64,000 bases of DNA, taken from contig PUFA01000070.1 of NCBI GenBank assembly GCA_003508835.1, positions 9,522,112 through 9,586,111 of the forward strand, in the 5' to 3' direction. The stretch comes from Eonycteris spelaea. Taxonomy: Eukaryota; Chordata; Mammalia; Chiroptera; Pteropodidae. The position numbers and the translations under genes were made by a program. Positions 46,931 through 59,405 of the stretch are shown here, piece after piece (position 1 is the stretch's first letter; each line of letters begins with the position of its first letter). Under the pieces are notes generated by a model. It saw nothing but the letters and a program-made list of their open reading frames with translations, made no database searches and was not told where the DNA came from.

Positions 46931-47297
46931 TGCGGGAGCCAGCCAACCTAGGTCGAACAGCACCTGAGAGGGGGAGTGAGGATTAAGAAAAAGACAGAGA
47001 CAAGAGATAGATTCATTCCATAGGGCTAACAGTGAATACTGCAGCCCCGAGTTTATTTTGCACAGCATATTTATACCCTACAGAGTGCGTAAGAAGCAAA
47101 ACACCTCTAAGTAACAAACAATCACTGAAACTTTGTAGCTATCTTAACATCCTCTTTCCCATAGTCAAAGAACATTCAGTTTCTCTCCCCCAAGCCAGGT
47201 GTACTTCCTTCTGAGTTAGCAGACTGCACAGTTTGCCAACTCTGCAAAACTCCCAGCTTTACTGGCAGTCTAATCCTGCCTCAAAAGGCTCCTGACA
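46931..47297 (-). mobile_element. Solo LTR of an endogenous retrovirus (367 bp) with 6-bp duplication
   Basis: In minus orientation the element begins TGTCAGGAGCC and ends GGCTCCCGCA (TG...CA termini). It has a TATA-like box (gggtataaatatgc) and, about 20 bases later, AATAAA in caaaataaactc, followed by a T-rich segment, so U3-R-U5 order is clear. Perfect 6-base direct repeats gctcac flank it at 46925-46930 and 47298-47303. A 6-base duplication is typical of class II (ERVK/beta-type) elements. No internal viral genes adjoin it, so it is a recombined solo LTR. Confidence 0.88.
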
Positions 47298-48879
47298 GCT
47301 CACCCTGAAGCTGAATCTAGCCCCTTGGGAACTAATGGAAATGACCTCAGGGGAAGCACAGCAATTCATCAATAAGTCTCTGCAGGAACAGAAGAACACA
47401 TTGTGATCTGAGGCCATCCATCTTCTCTGCCCAGGAAGATGGCCTTAGGGATCTTGTATTTATGGGACCAGATAGATGTCTACTTGTCTCATATGGAAAG
47501 AAGCCAGAGAGGCCCAGGCACAAGTAACTCATCAAATCTTTAAAAATGTAATGCCAAGCACACACATTTCAAACATAGCACAGAAGTATATTTAAACTGT
47601 TATATTTCAAGTTGTATTAGTTTAGTTTATATTTTAGACTTATAGACTTCCTGTATTTATTATACAGTAGGACCATCACAGGCATAATATCTCATTACAA
47701 AGAGGCATTTGTTGTGGGAATGAAGCCTCACAGTGAGATTGACCTGAGGACCTTTACAATAAGTTGGTTTCTATTACTTCCTGGGATTGGTCAGAGAGGG
47801 AGATGCATGCAAGTGTCTCTCAAAGGGAAAAATATATGTTTGGTTGTTGGGATGAGATGGGTGAGTGATAAGCAGCGATTCTGCTATTCATCTTCTGTCC
47901 CTGGGATAAAGTGATTATAAAAGCAATTAAGTCATCACTCTGGTCATCTGAAACTGTGCTGACTGAAGGCAAAGATCTGAGAGACTGGGAAGCTACTGCT
48001 ATAGAGCGATTTAATGGCAATGAGGAAGTCCAGGATGTTGTGGCAGAGTGGCTTTTTCTTACTCCACTGTGCATCTTAAGGCAAGAAAAAATAATCTTAA
48101 TTGTATAAAAAATTCTCACCTAAAACAGAACAAAATGCCAATTTTCTAAGGCTATGCTAAAAGAATCTTTTACATCTTAGAGCTACAAAATAGAAACTGT
48201 TGAAAGCCAAAGTCAGTAATTAATTCTATGGGTTACTGAATTACATTTAGTTGATTTATAGCTTAAGTTTCACTTATAAATGTTATGGCCTTGATGATTA
48301 AAGAGAGAGGTCGTAATAATTAAAACAGGATTATCTAGAAGGATTTGGAGGTCTGGGAGTCTTATAAGACTATCTTTACTGTAACTTTCTTGATTAAGAA
48401 AACTTTCTTCCTGGAGAACTCTATTAGTGTTCCTACCTCCTGAACTCTCATTGCTGATAGGTTTATAATCAGAATATGAACTTAGCTGGTGTTGAGGAAT
48501 AAAGTGCTGAGTTTAAAGTAGGGAGACAAAGGGAGATAAATTACAGAAAGACTTGTATCTACCATTTGTTCTTACTTGCTGCTTCTGCTTTTGAAGTTGC
48601 AGAGAATTTTTCTACACATCATCAGATTATAGCTAACCTGAACATTAATATACATATATGTATGCTTCAAGAAATAACTGAAGAATGAGCTTTGGTTCCA
48701 AAATCCGTATGGTAAAAGTCTATGGACATAAGCAGAGCCCATAAGAGTTCATACTGATTCTTCCAATTAGCTATATAAACTTCCTCAATATTCTGTTAAA
48801 TTTGAAGTTGAAGCCAGGAATGTTTCAGGCTTTTACCATAATAAAGGACAATTATCTCTTGTATTAAGACCTGTAACAT

Positions 48880-50000
48880 GCCTGTTTGTAGTATTTTGTT
48901 ATCCTTTTAATGCCTGTAAGATCTATAATGATAAATCCTCTTTCACTTCTGATGTTGGAATTTTGAGTCTTCTCTCTTTTACTTTGCTGGTCTTGCTAGA
49001 TGCTTATCAATCTTATTGATTTCTCAAAGAACCAGCTTTTGGCTTTATTGATTTACAAATTGTTTTTATTTTAAATGTCAATGATTTCTGATCTTAGTTT
49101 TATATTTCCTTCCTTTTGCTTGTTTTGAGTTTATTTTGCTCTTTTTTTTTGTCTTAAAGTGGAAACTTACAGTATTGATTTGAAACTTTCCATCTTTTCC
49201 AATGTAAGCATTTAATGCTATAAATTTTCTTTTAAGCTCTGCTATGGCTGCCATCACAATCTGTGATATTTCGTGTCTTTATTTTTATTCAGTTCAATGT
49301 ATTTTCTAATTTCCCTTGAGATTTCCTCTTTGACTCATGAATCATTGAGAAATGTGTTGTTTAGTTTCCAACTGCTTGGAAAATTTTCTGTTGTATTTCT
49401 GTTATAAATTTCAAGTTTAGTTTCATTATGAACTGAGAAGATACTTTATATTAATTATTTTAATTCTTCTAAATTTGCTAAGGTTTGTTTTATGATCCAG
49501 GGTATGGTCTATTTTGGCAAATATTTCAAGTGTATGGGAAAAGACTGTGTGTTCTTGTGTTCTATTTTTAGGTGGAGTGTTCTAAAAATGTCATTTATGT
49601 CCAGTTGATTGATGTTGTTGTTCAGTTCTTCCATATTCTTGTTTATTTTCTGTATACTAATTATTTTTATTATCGAGAGAGGGGTATTGAAGTCATCAAA
49701 GATAATTGTAGATTTTCTATTCTTCAAGTTATATAAGTTTTTATTTATATATTTTGTAACTGTTGTTAAATACATATACATTTAGGATTTCTTCTTGATT
49801 GACTCCTTAATAATTATGAAATGTTCCTCTTTATCCTTTATAAATTTCTCTGTTCTGAAGTCTACTTTGTCTGGTATGAATATGGCTACTTCAGCTTTCT
49901 TCATTAGTGTTTGCATGGCATATCTTTTTCCATGTTTTACTTTTAACTTACTTAAATAATTATATTTAAAGAGAATCTATGTATACAGCATATAGTTAGG
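48880..50000 (-). repeat. L1 ORF2-derived sequence, antisense
   Basis: Antisense L1 ORF2 landmarks occur in order: gatttctcaaagaaccagct, then tgactcatgaatcattgag, then gaggggtattgaagtcat and tttgtctggtatgaatatgg. There are many stops in all frames. From 47,300 to 48,880 and from 50,000 to 51,450 the sequence is AT-rich and without a gene I can support. Confidence 0.75.
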
Positions 50001-51455
50001 TTACTTAGAAAAAGTCAATTCTGACAATCTTTATTTTAAATGGCATGTTTGGAACACATATTTAATGTAATTATTTATATGTTCATCATTGTACTATTTG
50101 TTTACTGCTTGTTTCCTCTGAGTTCCTTGGTTTTTTTTTTTATGCCTATTTTTGGGTTATTTAAATTTTTTTTAGTATTCCACTAAGATTCATTTGTTTA
50201 TTGTGATTTTGACTATATTTATTTAATTTTTAAAGTCATTTCTGTAGGAATCATAATACACATGCTTAACTTTCCACTGTCCATTTAGAATCAGTATTTT
50301 ACCACTTTAAATACAATGTAGACATCTTACCATCATATTGTTTTTTATGCCCTCCCCACTTTAACCACCCTTTACAACAACAATTCTTAAAACATATAGA
50401 TGTTGTTTCCTAAGTCATCTTCAGGAAGCCCTTTCACTCTCAGCCTTCTCAGGTTCATCTACAGAATATGTTCCCTAAAGCTTGGGCACTCTTATAGAGC
50501 CCTATAGGTTTTGACCATTGCCAACATGGCTCAAGATTCCTACTCTTCTAAATCTTCCCTTTAGAGGAGATTGGTTATTCACTGTGTTAAGGGTACCCCT
50601 GTTAATAGTTGTCATTCAAATTTCATGACTGGGAGGGGAGATACAGTCAGAAATATCAATCCTACAACTGGAAATTCTTCTAGCATTACATGTCTAAAGA
50701 AGACAGTTTTAGAATTGTCAGAGCAAGAAAGATGAGGAAAGAAATTATCTCAACTTGAGAAAGGATGACCTTTATTGCAAGAGTAGAGTTTTATCACAAA
50801 ACATAATTATTAACCTCTTCTGGGAAGTGTCTAGTATTTCTGATAATATGTTTGGATAACATTTTTAAGGACATTGACAAAATTAAGAGCCCAGTTTGTA
50901 AAGCTAAACTTTACTACTAGTGAGCCCAGGACCATTAGTCTTTTGACAAGCTTAGTAATTTTATCCAGATATTACTTTCTTGTATTCAGATTAACAATGT
51001 TATTCAGATAACAATGCATCATTTTCCTATAAAACTTTATCTACTAAGGAGTTATATCTATGTTTAAATCATATTAGAAATTAAAACTGAGAACCAAAAA
51101 TCTGTATATTAACTTGTTTTAAACAACTATAATAATATTTCTTTTTGCACAAATAATATGTTTTTATTTAAAATAATTATAGTCTCAAAAAATGAGAAGA
51201 GTGGCATTGTTTCACATTTTTGCAAATTTTTAAATGTCTGGCTCAAAAGTCTATTTACTAAAAAGAAATATTTAAACAGATTTTTGGGAAGCTTTTCTCC
51301 TTATTGGCAAATTTGAAATATAACTTTGACACCACTTCTTAATAAATTCACCTGAGATGTTGCTTTAATCAAGAGAATATTAGAGCTCCTCTAATGGGGA
51401 GGAACTTTATGAATATTGTTCAGATTTTCCTTTGAGTTTGAAGTCTTTACATTCA

Positions 51456-52366
51456 TTAAAGACTCATAATCTTTCTGGCCATGTCCCTGAAGGATTGTTT
51501 TACTTGTTTATTTCTTAGAGTGTAGATGAATGGGTTCAGTAAAGGAGAAACTGAAGTATTGAGCACAGCTACTCCCTTATTGAAGGCAACTCCCTCTTTT
51601 GCTGAGGGTTTTATGTACATGAAGATGCAACTGCCATAAGAGAGGGAGATGACAATCATGTGGGAAAAACATGTGGAAAAGGCCTTTTTCCTTTGCTGAG
51701 CAGAGGGTATCTTCAGAATGGTCTGGATGATGTTTGTATCAGAGAGAATCACCAGCACCAGGGTGACAACAAGGCCACAACTGCTAAGATGAAGTCCACC
51801 AGCTCCAGAGTCTCATGTCTGAGCAAGATATTTCTATGAGGGGTCCATTGTCACAATAATAATGATTCAGTATGTTGGAGACACAGAAATCCAATTGACT
51901 AGTCAGATGATTGGGGATAGGATGATCAGGAATCCACCTAGCCAAGAGCAGAGAACCAGCTGGATACAGACCTTGTTGCTCATGATGGTCATGTAATGCA
52001 GGGGTTTACATATGGCTGCATAGTGGTCATAGGACATGGAAATCAGAAGGTAAAACTCTGTGGCCCCAAGAAATACAGCAAAGAAATACTGAGTTAAGCA
52101 ACCAGCAAAGCTGATGCTCTTGCTGAACAGTAGCCTAGGGGTAAAAGTGGTTGTTAAGGAAATTTCTAAAAAGGAGAAATTCCAGAGGAAGAAATACATG
52201 GGAGTCTGGAGGCCGGAGACCATTAGTGTGAGGGTGATGATTGTTAGTTTCCAATGATGCTGAATATGTAGGTGAGGAAGAGAAGTATAAAGATTACAAG
52301 TTGAATCTCTGGGATGTCTGTTAGTCCAGGCAGAATGAATTCTGTCAGAAAGGTTTGGTTTTTCAT
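51456..52366 (-). pseudogene. OR6C-like olfactory receptor, four frame disruptions
   Basis: Seven-transmembrane odorant receptor of the OR6C family. On the minus strand it starts [20 protein letters not shown], passes [15 protein letters not shown] (TM2), a DRY-type motif changed to [42 protein letters not shown] (TM6) and the [19 protein letters not shown] end, stopping at 51456. The length (911 bases) fits a full receptor (about 310 codons) less a few bases. Frame breaks: one base lost after IIGN (TM1, near 52240), one near 51897, one near 51820 and one near 51770. All are single-base losses, the same type seen in CD63 and ITGA7, so assembly error can explain some or all. The DRY arginine to histidine change is a substitution and does not depend on the indels. 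Confidence 0.88.
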
Positions 52367-53539
52367 TGCTAACTTTTGCAGCCTAGGAAGGTACAAAACA
52401 AAGAAATCAGTGATGAGAAGGGAAAAAACTCAGGAACATTAAGGAGACGCTAAGCCTTACCTGTTGAATTGGTTCAAATGTCTTTTTTTTCACTGTCAAT
52501 TTAACTAAAATGAGATTTTCTATTGGACAGATCCTGGCTCTTAAATCCCCACAGAGGAGGATTTTTCTCCATGGTTCTTTTTTAGGCTCTTCATGTACTT
52601 TTCTTTCCTACCTTCTAATCCAATGGCTAAGTTATAATTTTCTCCATTTTCTATTTTTATTTTCTCTTTGAACACTGATTCTACTCTTGACCTTTCATTA
52701 ATCTGCTAATTTGGAAGTGGTGTCTCATTGCCATTACTTTCTTGGTCTTAGGTGAGAAGAGAAGCTACGTTAACTCATAGTTGAGGGACTTTTAGGAGGG
52801 AATCAGCAACGATTATAACTATGGTAACTAAAGAGGTCCCCAACTTCCCTTTGATTTTTTGAATTTGTGGACCATTGTAACTAATATCTTCACTCTGTAA
52901 GTCTTTGCTGCTAGTGTCTGCCTCCCTTCAGTCCCAGTTCTTTATTCTTCAATGGTTTTTGCAGAGGAACAGAACAGATGGCATCTTACTAATCAGATTC
53001 CTGCTATCATTTTTTTCCACATCCATGTTTATTAATAAGTATATAATTTTACCCTAGATAGAGAAATATAACTGAAATCAGAAGTTGTAAGCCTCATTTA
53101 GGAGTTTATAATGAAGATTTTGAAAGAATAGGGGGCTATTTATACCATAATTAAGAATATGAACAATTATTTTTTTTGTTTATAGACAAGGAACAGGTTT
53201 CTGAATATTTGCTTAGCTATTACAATAAAATTTAATTTAAAATTTAAACTTATTTAATTTCTCCACAGTTCTCAAATTCTCAAAGCTATTCTCAGCAGAT
53301 AACACACGTATATTTTATTGATAATTAGTAAAATTTCCTCTGGCATGATCCTCCTCTCTATCTTTCTTCTTTCAAGACATTTCTGTCCTATACTCATCTT
53401 TGCGTACTTCTGTTCAAAAGAGCAGATGACTCCTCGTGTTAAAGGTCAGTCCTTTTTGACTCTTGAAAATAGAAACAAGTAATAAACATTTTTACCATCT
53501 TCTAAATTAAAAAATATTTTATGTACATTGCTTTGTTTG

Positions 53540-53950
53540 GAATAATAAATAATGACTATCATTAATTGAGGACTTGCTATGCACCAAGTCTTGTCATTAT
53601 TTTATTTAATTCCCAAAATAACCAGTCGAGATAGGCACTATTACAATCCCTGTTTTGCAGATGAAAAACTGAGGTTTGGAATGGTTGATAAATTGTTCCA
53701 ATTCCAACAGTTAGTAAATTGTGGATTCTGACCCGGGGCCATCTGACTCTGTAGTCTGCCGATTTCCCCCTGACCCAGAGGCAGAGTGATTATGACTATT
53801 CTCTTAACCTTACACAACCTAAAATGGATTAATGATACCATGAGGATAATAATGATGGTGATGGTGAAATTGACGCTGAGAAAGTTTAAATGATTTGGCC
53901 AAGAACACACAGCTAGCAAATTCTTCTGATTCTAAAATACATGTGGACTT
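53540..53950 (-). repeat. MIR-type SINE remnants
   Basis: Landmarks: gaggacttgctatgcaccaa, acaatccctgttttgcagat and gatttggccaagaacacaca. The rest of 52,400-56,700 is AT-rich with no gene I can support. Confidence 0.65.
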
Positions 53951-56769
53951 GCTTCTTTATTTCTTAACAAATTTATTAAATGTTGATTGCATATTATTTA
54001 AAAAATTTCTGCATGTTTGTATTTTGCCTTTACATTGTCTTTGATTTTTTAATTTTTGCCTTTAACCCATGGCTTCTTCCTAATTTTTCCTCCTTTCTCT
54101 AGACTCTGATGATTGTATGTCTCACTTTGGCTGTTCTTTCTTCTAAACATGCATTCTTTACAAGTTGCCTGCCTGCTCGAGTTTCCAAATTAGTGATACG
54201 ATCTTGTCCTACACCTATCTCATGCTGCCTCTCAACAGATATTTCTAGGCCTGAATTCTTATGTCATTTTTGATCTCATATCTTTAACTCTTTATAATGC
54301 ATTTTCTTTTGAATGTCTTCCCTTCAAATTAGCCTTGATATGTTAACAACAGTATATTGTATGATCCCATTTGGGTTAAAAAATCATATATATATATAAT
54401 AAAACTATATTCTTATGTGCGTAGTCCATATATATGGAAAAATAAATTGTTGACAGTGTTAACTTCTATGGAGTTAAATGGGGATGTGGGGGACATAAGG
54501 GGAGCTATCAAACTATCTCTTTTTACTTTATGCTTTTATACCTTTGTACTTGTCTTTATTGTATGAATGCTGTAAAATAAGCATAAGTTACTTTTTAATT
54601 GAAAAAAGTCACCGTTATATGACTTCGTATTCTGCAATCACAGACAGGTAACATTGATATAACTATAAGCTGAGAATATACTTACACTTGACTTTTAGGG
54701 CAGTGCTGTGAGATTTTGCCCATACATGTCCATGGGATGAATCACAACTTAGAAGTCAGATGTGGATGAAGGATAATATAAAATGAACTTGTTTGCTTTC
54801 TCACCAGTACTTATTGACCTAATTATTCACAGAAGTTTACAAACTTATGAAAATTTAGTAAGAAGACTCTTATTGATCTTGCTATACATAAGCTTAACTG
54901 TAGTATGCCATTTCTTATTTCCACATCAATTTAAAATTCACCCTGGACAGTAAGTAAGCCTTTGAAATGTGATTAATTTAAGTTAAGCATATTTGTAGTA
55001 GTGATAGTAAAACCACTGTCCCTTAAAACCTTATTTTCTCTGTTCTGACTTGTTTGAGCCCAGATATATGCTGCTTCTGATTTTATACCAGAGTGAAGCA
55101 TATTTTAAATGTCCTATTCAGGGAGACCTCAGGAATCAGTTGAAGAAAGAAATAAAAGATCCCAGGAGGCCCACATTCAGAGCGTGCTGACGAACTCTAT
55201 TTGTTGAAAACGCCAGAATTGAACCTTTAAATAGAGGGTTGGGGAAAAAGTCTAAAGAGGCACTGAGGAAGTTAACAGAACATTTGTATAGTACAAAGCC
55301 TTGTTGAAACTGCAGTAATGATAATGATTAAGAATAATCACTAGAAATAGAAGAGCAGATAAATAGATGACAATGCTGAGTTGGGAAAAGACATCCACAT
55401 CCAGAATGAAGGTCTATTTCAGTGATGACAATTGTAGCCTGCATTACAATAGAAAGGATCCTGTGCAATTAATTGAGTAGCAGGTGGTTGATTGCATATG
55501 GAACTAGCAGGTGCCACACCACAGGGTGAGCTATGGTTTTTGCTGTTAGAAGATTGGACACAGCAGTGGCACTTGTCAGATCATCTTGGTGAGGAAAGAC
55601 TTATGCGTAATTTGCAGTCCTGTCATCACGGCTACTTCATTTTTGAGTTCATTGAACACTGTTGGAGTGGTGGGGAAAGAGGTCGACTCTCATTCATAGA
55701 AAAAGTCAGCTTGTCTACCAAATCTTTGATAGGTGTGTATTGTGTATGTGTGTGTATGTGTGTTTGCTGAAGAAAATTTATGGTGAACATGCATATTCAT
55801 ATGGCATATGAGTAGTCTCAACTTTAGTCACATTATGAGAGGTCCATCCTTATTCATTTACCCCAAACCTCCTGGTTAACCAGTCTTCCATTTTTTTTAA
55901 TTCTAAATCTCTGATTGTACAGATAAACTATTAATTTCTAATTGTTAAATGTATGGATCTATACATCTAGACAGCTCTTCTTCCAGACAAAATGGAAGAC
56001 TACTTATATTAAGCTTCTGTTGATGGGAACAATTTCCTTTCAGACTGCTTTTCATGGCCATGCTTTAGTGGGATTGTTAATGCCACAACAGTCCAGTTCT
56101 GGCTGTGTTTCGTATATTGCACTGAGCTGTCTGTAAGGAAGCCTTTGTTTTTTCTTCCTATTAGTCATTGGACCCACCAATCCCTCCCTGCAAATGAAGT
56201 TAGAGGCATGGTTTAAGGAGAAGAGGATCTGGGGGAAGAGTTAAAATATCAGGAGAGCCAATCTCCTACTTATCCAAATCACCTCTGCCTTTTAGGGTCT
56301 GCATGAGCTTCATCTCATATGCCTCACTTCCACTTGAAAATGGAATATCTCTAGACACTTCTGTTTTTATGACTTAGTGAACATTTAACACTCATTTCAT
56401 GATGAGTAATTCAAGATACTTGTTTTCAGGTTGTCTCATAGATGACATTCAATCTGAGCCAGACCAAGTTAACAAGCTCAAAAGAACAAATTATTTGGGT
56501 CAGCCTGCTTCAGAGATGCCACACCTTCCTCAATATGGGGACACAGTTTCCATAGTGTGCTGGAATGTCATGACTTCCTTCCACCTGGAACCTAATTCCA
56601 TAGCCTGGCCACGGTGCTTCATATAAGGTCCTCCAAATATCCTGAGGTTCTCTGCATCTGCAAAGCGACCTTCTTTCATACCTGGAAAGACTGCTGTGAA
56701 CCTCATAAGCAAGTAGAGAGAGAAAAAATCCTTTGAAGTATTCCAGGTCAAGAAAAAGACTCTATTTAA

Positions 56770-58127
56770 AACATAAACCCTGGGCGAGGAAAAAATGGCC
56801 TAGATGACAGAGGCTCTGTTCATCCCTCTGGCGACCAAATCAAAGTTGTGATGGAAACAAGGAGCAGCAGCAAGGAAAAGTTGCTTGGGATGAACAAGCC
56901 ATACAACTGGGGAGAAATCCAAGGAATCCAAGAAATTGCTCTGGAACGGCAGAAAATAGGACGGGGCGAGGACTTGGGGCTACCCGGTCTGAGTGAGATG
57001 GAGACTGAGGCAAGAAAAAAGATGCCAAGACTATAAAAATAATTTAAGGAGGATATGAGACCCTATTAAGGCTCCATATATTCGTTTGATCAGCATAACA
57101 GAAGAAAATCAAGATGTTGAACAGCTGTTTGAAAAAATAATAATGAATAACTTCCCTAACCTGGTGAAGGAAATGGACGTAAAACCCCAGGAAGCTCAGA
57201 GAATTCCAAAAGTCAGGGATCCAAAGAGGCCCACACAAAGACACATTATAATTAAAATGCCAAAATTTAAATGCAATGAAAGAATATTAAAAGCAGCAAG
57301 AGAAAAACTAATCATTACTTATAAGGGAACACCCATGAGACAGGCAGCTGATTTCTCAAAAGAAATTATGCAGGACAGAAGGGCTTGGCAAAAAATATTC
57401 GATAGAATGGAGACCCAGGATCTACAACCAAGAATAATTTATCCATCAAAGCTATCATTTAGAGTCGAAGGACAGATAAAGAACTTCCAGACAAAAATAA
57501 ACTAAAGGAAGTTATCACCATCAAGCCAGTATTACAGGAAATGTTGGAGAGACTTCTTTAAGAAGAAAAAACATGTACCAAAAACAGGAATAAAGAATGG
57601 TAACAACTACACTCCAATCAATAAATGCCTTAAGTGGAAAAGAATTAAGTGTTCCAGCCAAAAGATAGAGTGGCTGAAAGGATAAGAAAACAGACCTCTA
57701 GATGTGAAAAGGAAGGGGATGGTAAAAGACATTACTTTGATGGACCTAGAAGGTATTTAAGTCAGACAGAGAAAGATAAACACTATATGATTTCACTTAT
57801 ATGCAGAATCTAAGAAATAAAAAGAACAAACTAATCAAAAACAGACTCACAAATACAGTGGACTATTTGGTGACAGACGGAGGGGAAGGGGATTGGGAGG
57901 CTGGGAAAATGGGGTGAAGGGTTAAAGAAGTACAAATTAGTAGCTGATAGATGGTCACTGGGATGGGGAGCATGGCATAGGGAATGCAGTTAGCATTAAT
58001 AAGTTGGCTAGGTAGAGGTCAGGGGAGGGAGGGAGCAATTGGAGGGATCATTTTATGAACTATATAGATGTCTAACCAATGTACTGTATACTTGAAACTA
58101 ATTAAATTAAAAAAAAAAAAAAAAAAA
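56770..58127 (+). mobile_element. Internally deleted L1: ORF1 C-terminal part, start of ORF2, then 3' UTR and poly(A)
   Basis: 57086-57505 is an open frame that reads as the C-terminal half of L1 ORF1p (NFPNLVKEMD, RHIIIKMPKFK, ILKAAREKLIITYKGTPMRQ, LQPRIIYPSKLSF). After a stop, 57600-57700 resembles the first codons of ORF2 (endonuclease). Then, without the reverse transcriptase region, the L1 3' UTR begins at about 57770 (cactatatgatttcacttat) and ends in 19 A residues (58109-58127). The structure matches a half-L1 (HAL1-like) or an L1 copy that lost most of ORF2. ORF1p is an RNA-binding protein of the L1 particle; this fragment lacks its coiled-coil half and is not expected to act. Confidence 0.85.
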
Positions 58128-58659
58128 CAAGTTATTTGGTAAAGATGACATAGATTTATCTCATGGGGGGTTTGCATTGAGATTTACATACTGGGGCATG
58201 CCCCACATTCCACACAACATCCTGATTTGTCACAATACTTTGAATGCAGTTAAGTCCAGAGAGTCATAAGGGCTATGCTTGCATAGAATTTTGGGCCATC
58301 TGGGGAGTTTTTTCTTATTATGAGCAGTTTTATGGATTATTTGATAAATGGGCTGGAAGAGAACTTTCAAGTGTGGTGTATATTATTTCTCAAATGTGGT
58401 ATATTGTACCTCTTGTTTACTATTAGGAGGTGCAAATGCAGTTATTTTTGTTTCACTTTGAAAGTCTATCCTGATATGTCCTTAAGATGTCTGGAATCCC
58501 AGAAACTTCACTGAGGAAGCAGGGAGCTACGGTGTTTTGGAATTTATCTTCCTCCCTTTGGCAAGCATGTATCTTACCATGGAATCCAGCTACTCTTTGT
58601 TTCTCAGGTCTTGTTGTCCTCATTAGAGTGGAACAGTGTGATGTTTTGTGAGCTGGTGA

Positions 58660-58930
58660 GTTTAATAACCAGTTATTATTGTGTAGCAACAACCACAAAA
58701 TCTTAGTATCATACCAAGAAAAAGCATCTATTTCTCTTTACATCTTTAGGTTGGCTTAGGGTTAGCTGAACGCATCTTGGCTCAGCTGGGTGATTGTACT
58801 TTAAGCTGTGGGTCTGGCTAGCCTTGGCTCTTTTTGGTAGGATGGTGTCATTCTGCTCTGTATGTATTCATCCAGGTGTCTAAGGCTAAGGAGCAGTAGC
58901 TCCTTTGGTGAGGCTCCTCACTCAAGATGA
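58660..58930. repeat. Unnamed old interspersed repeat
   Basis: The text ccagttattattgtgtagca, caacaaccacaaaatcttag and gttggcttagggttagctga recalls a common mammalian repeat family that I cannot name with certainty. No coding potential. Confidence 0.35.
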
Positions 58931-59284
58931 AGGTGAAGGAAAAATACTGTTTTCTCAGGTCCCGTACTCTTGGAGTCTTCTGTTCTCTTATTAAAGAGAG
59001 AGAGAAAAAAGAAACACATGTTGTTCAGAACAGATATGAACATGGAAAGGAGACACTTCTTAGGAGAAGTCAGGAGCCATAGGTGGAATAATGTGGGATT
59101 TTTGTATGCTTTCAATTTCTTAAAGATATTCATATCATAAAGGCTTCTAAGCGAAGCTTGTTAAGAGCTTGGAAAAAGTGGTAAACAGGTGAAAAGCCAA
59201 GGCTACTTAAAATACTTAGAAACACTTAGGAGAGTGAACCTTAAAACCAGTGGGCAAGAGGCTGTATTTCAGTTAGATTCTGGC

Positions 59285-59405
59285 ACCAGGCAAATTTAAC
59301 TACTAGTGCTGGTTCAAGCACTCAGCTGTGTGACCTTGTACAGATTATTTCACCTCTTTAAGCTTCAGTTTCCTCATCTGTAAGGTAGAGCGAAATTAGG
59401 CAGAT
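59285..59405 (+). repeat. MIR SINE
   Basis: Clear sense MIR text: cagctgtgtgaccttgtaca, ttcacctctttaagcttcag, tttcctcatctgtaaggtag. From 59,400 to 60,660 no gene is visible. Confidence 0.75.

Noticed and set aside
55492..55770. 92-codon plus-strand ORF
   Set aside because: Not recognisable, no promoter or splice signals, and it runs into a TG repeat. Not supported as a gene.
57086..57505. 139-codon ORF as a host gene
   Set aside because: It is the C-terminal part of L1 ORF1p inside a LINE with a poly(A) tail.
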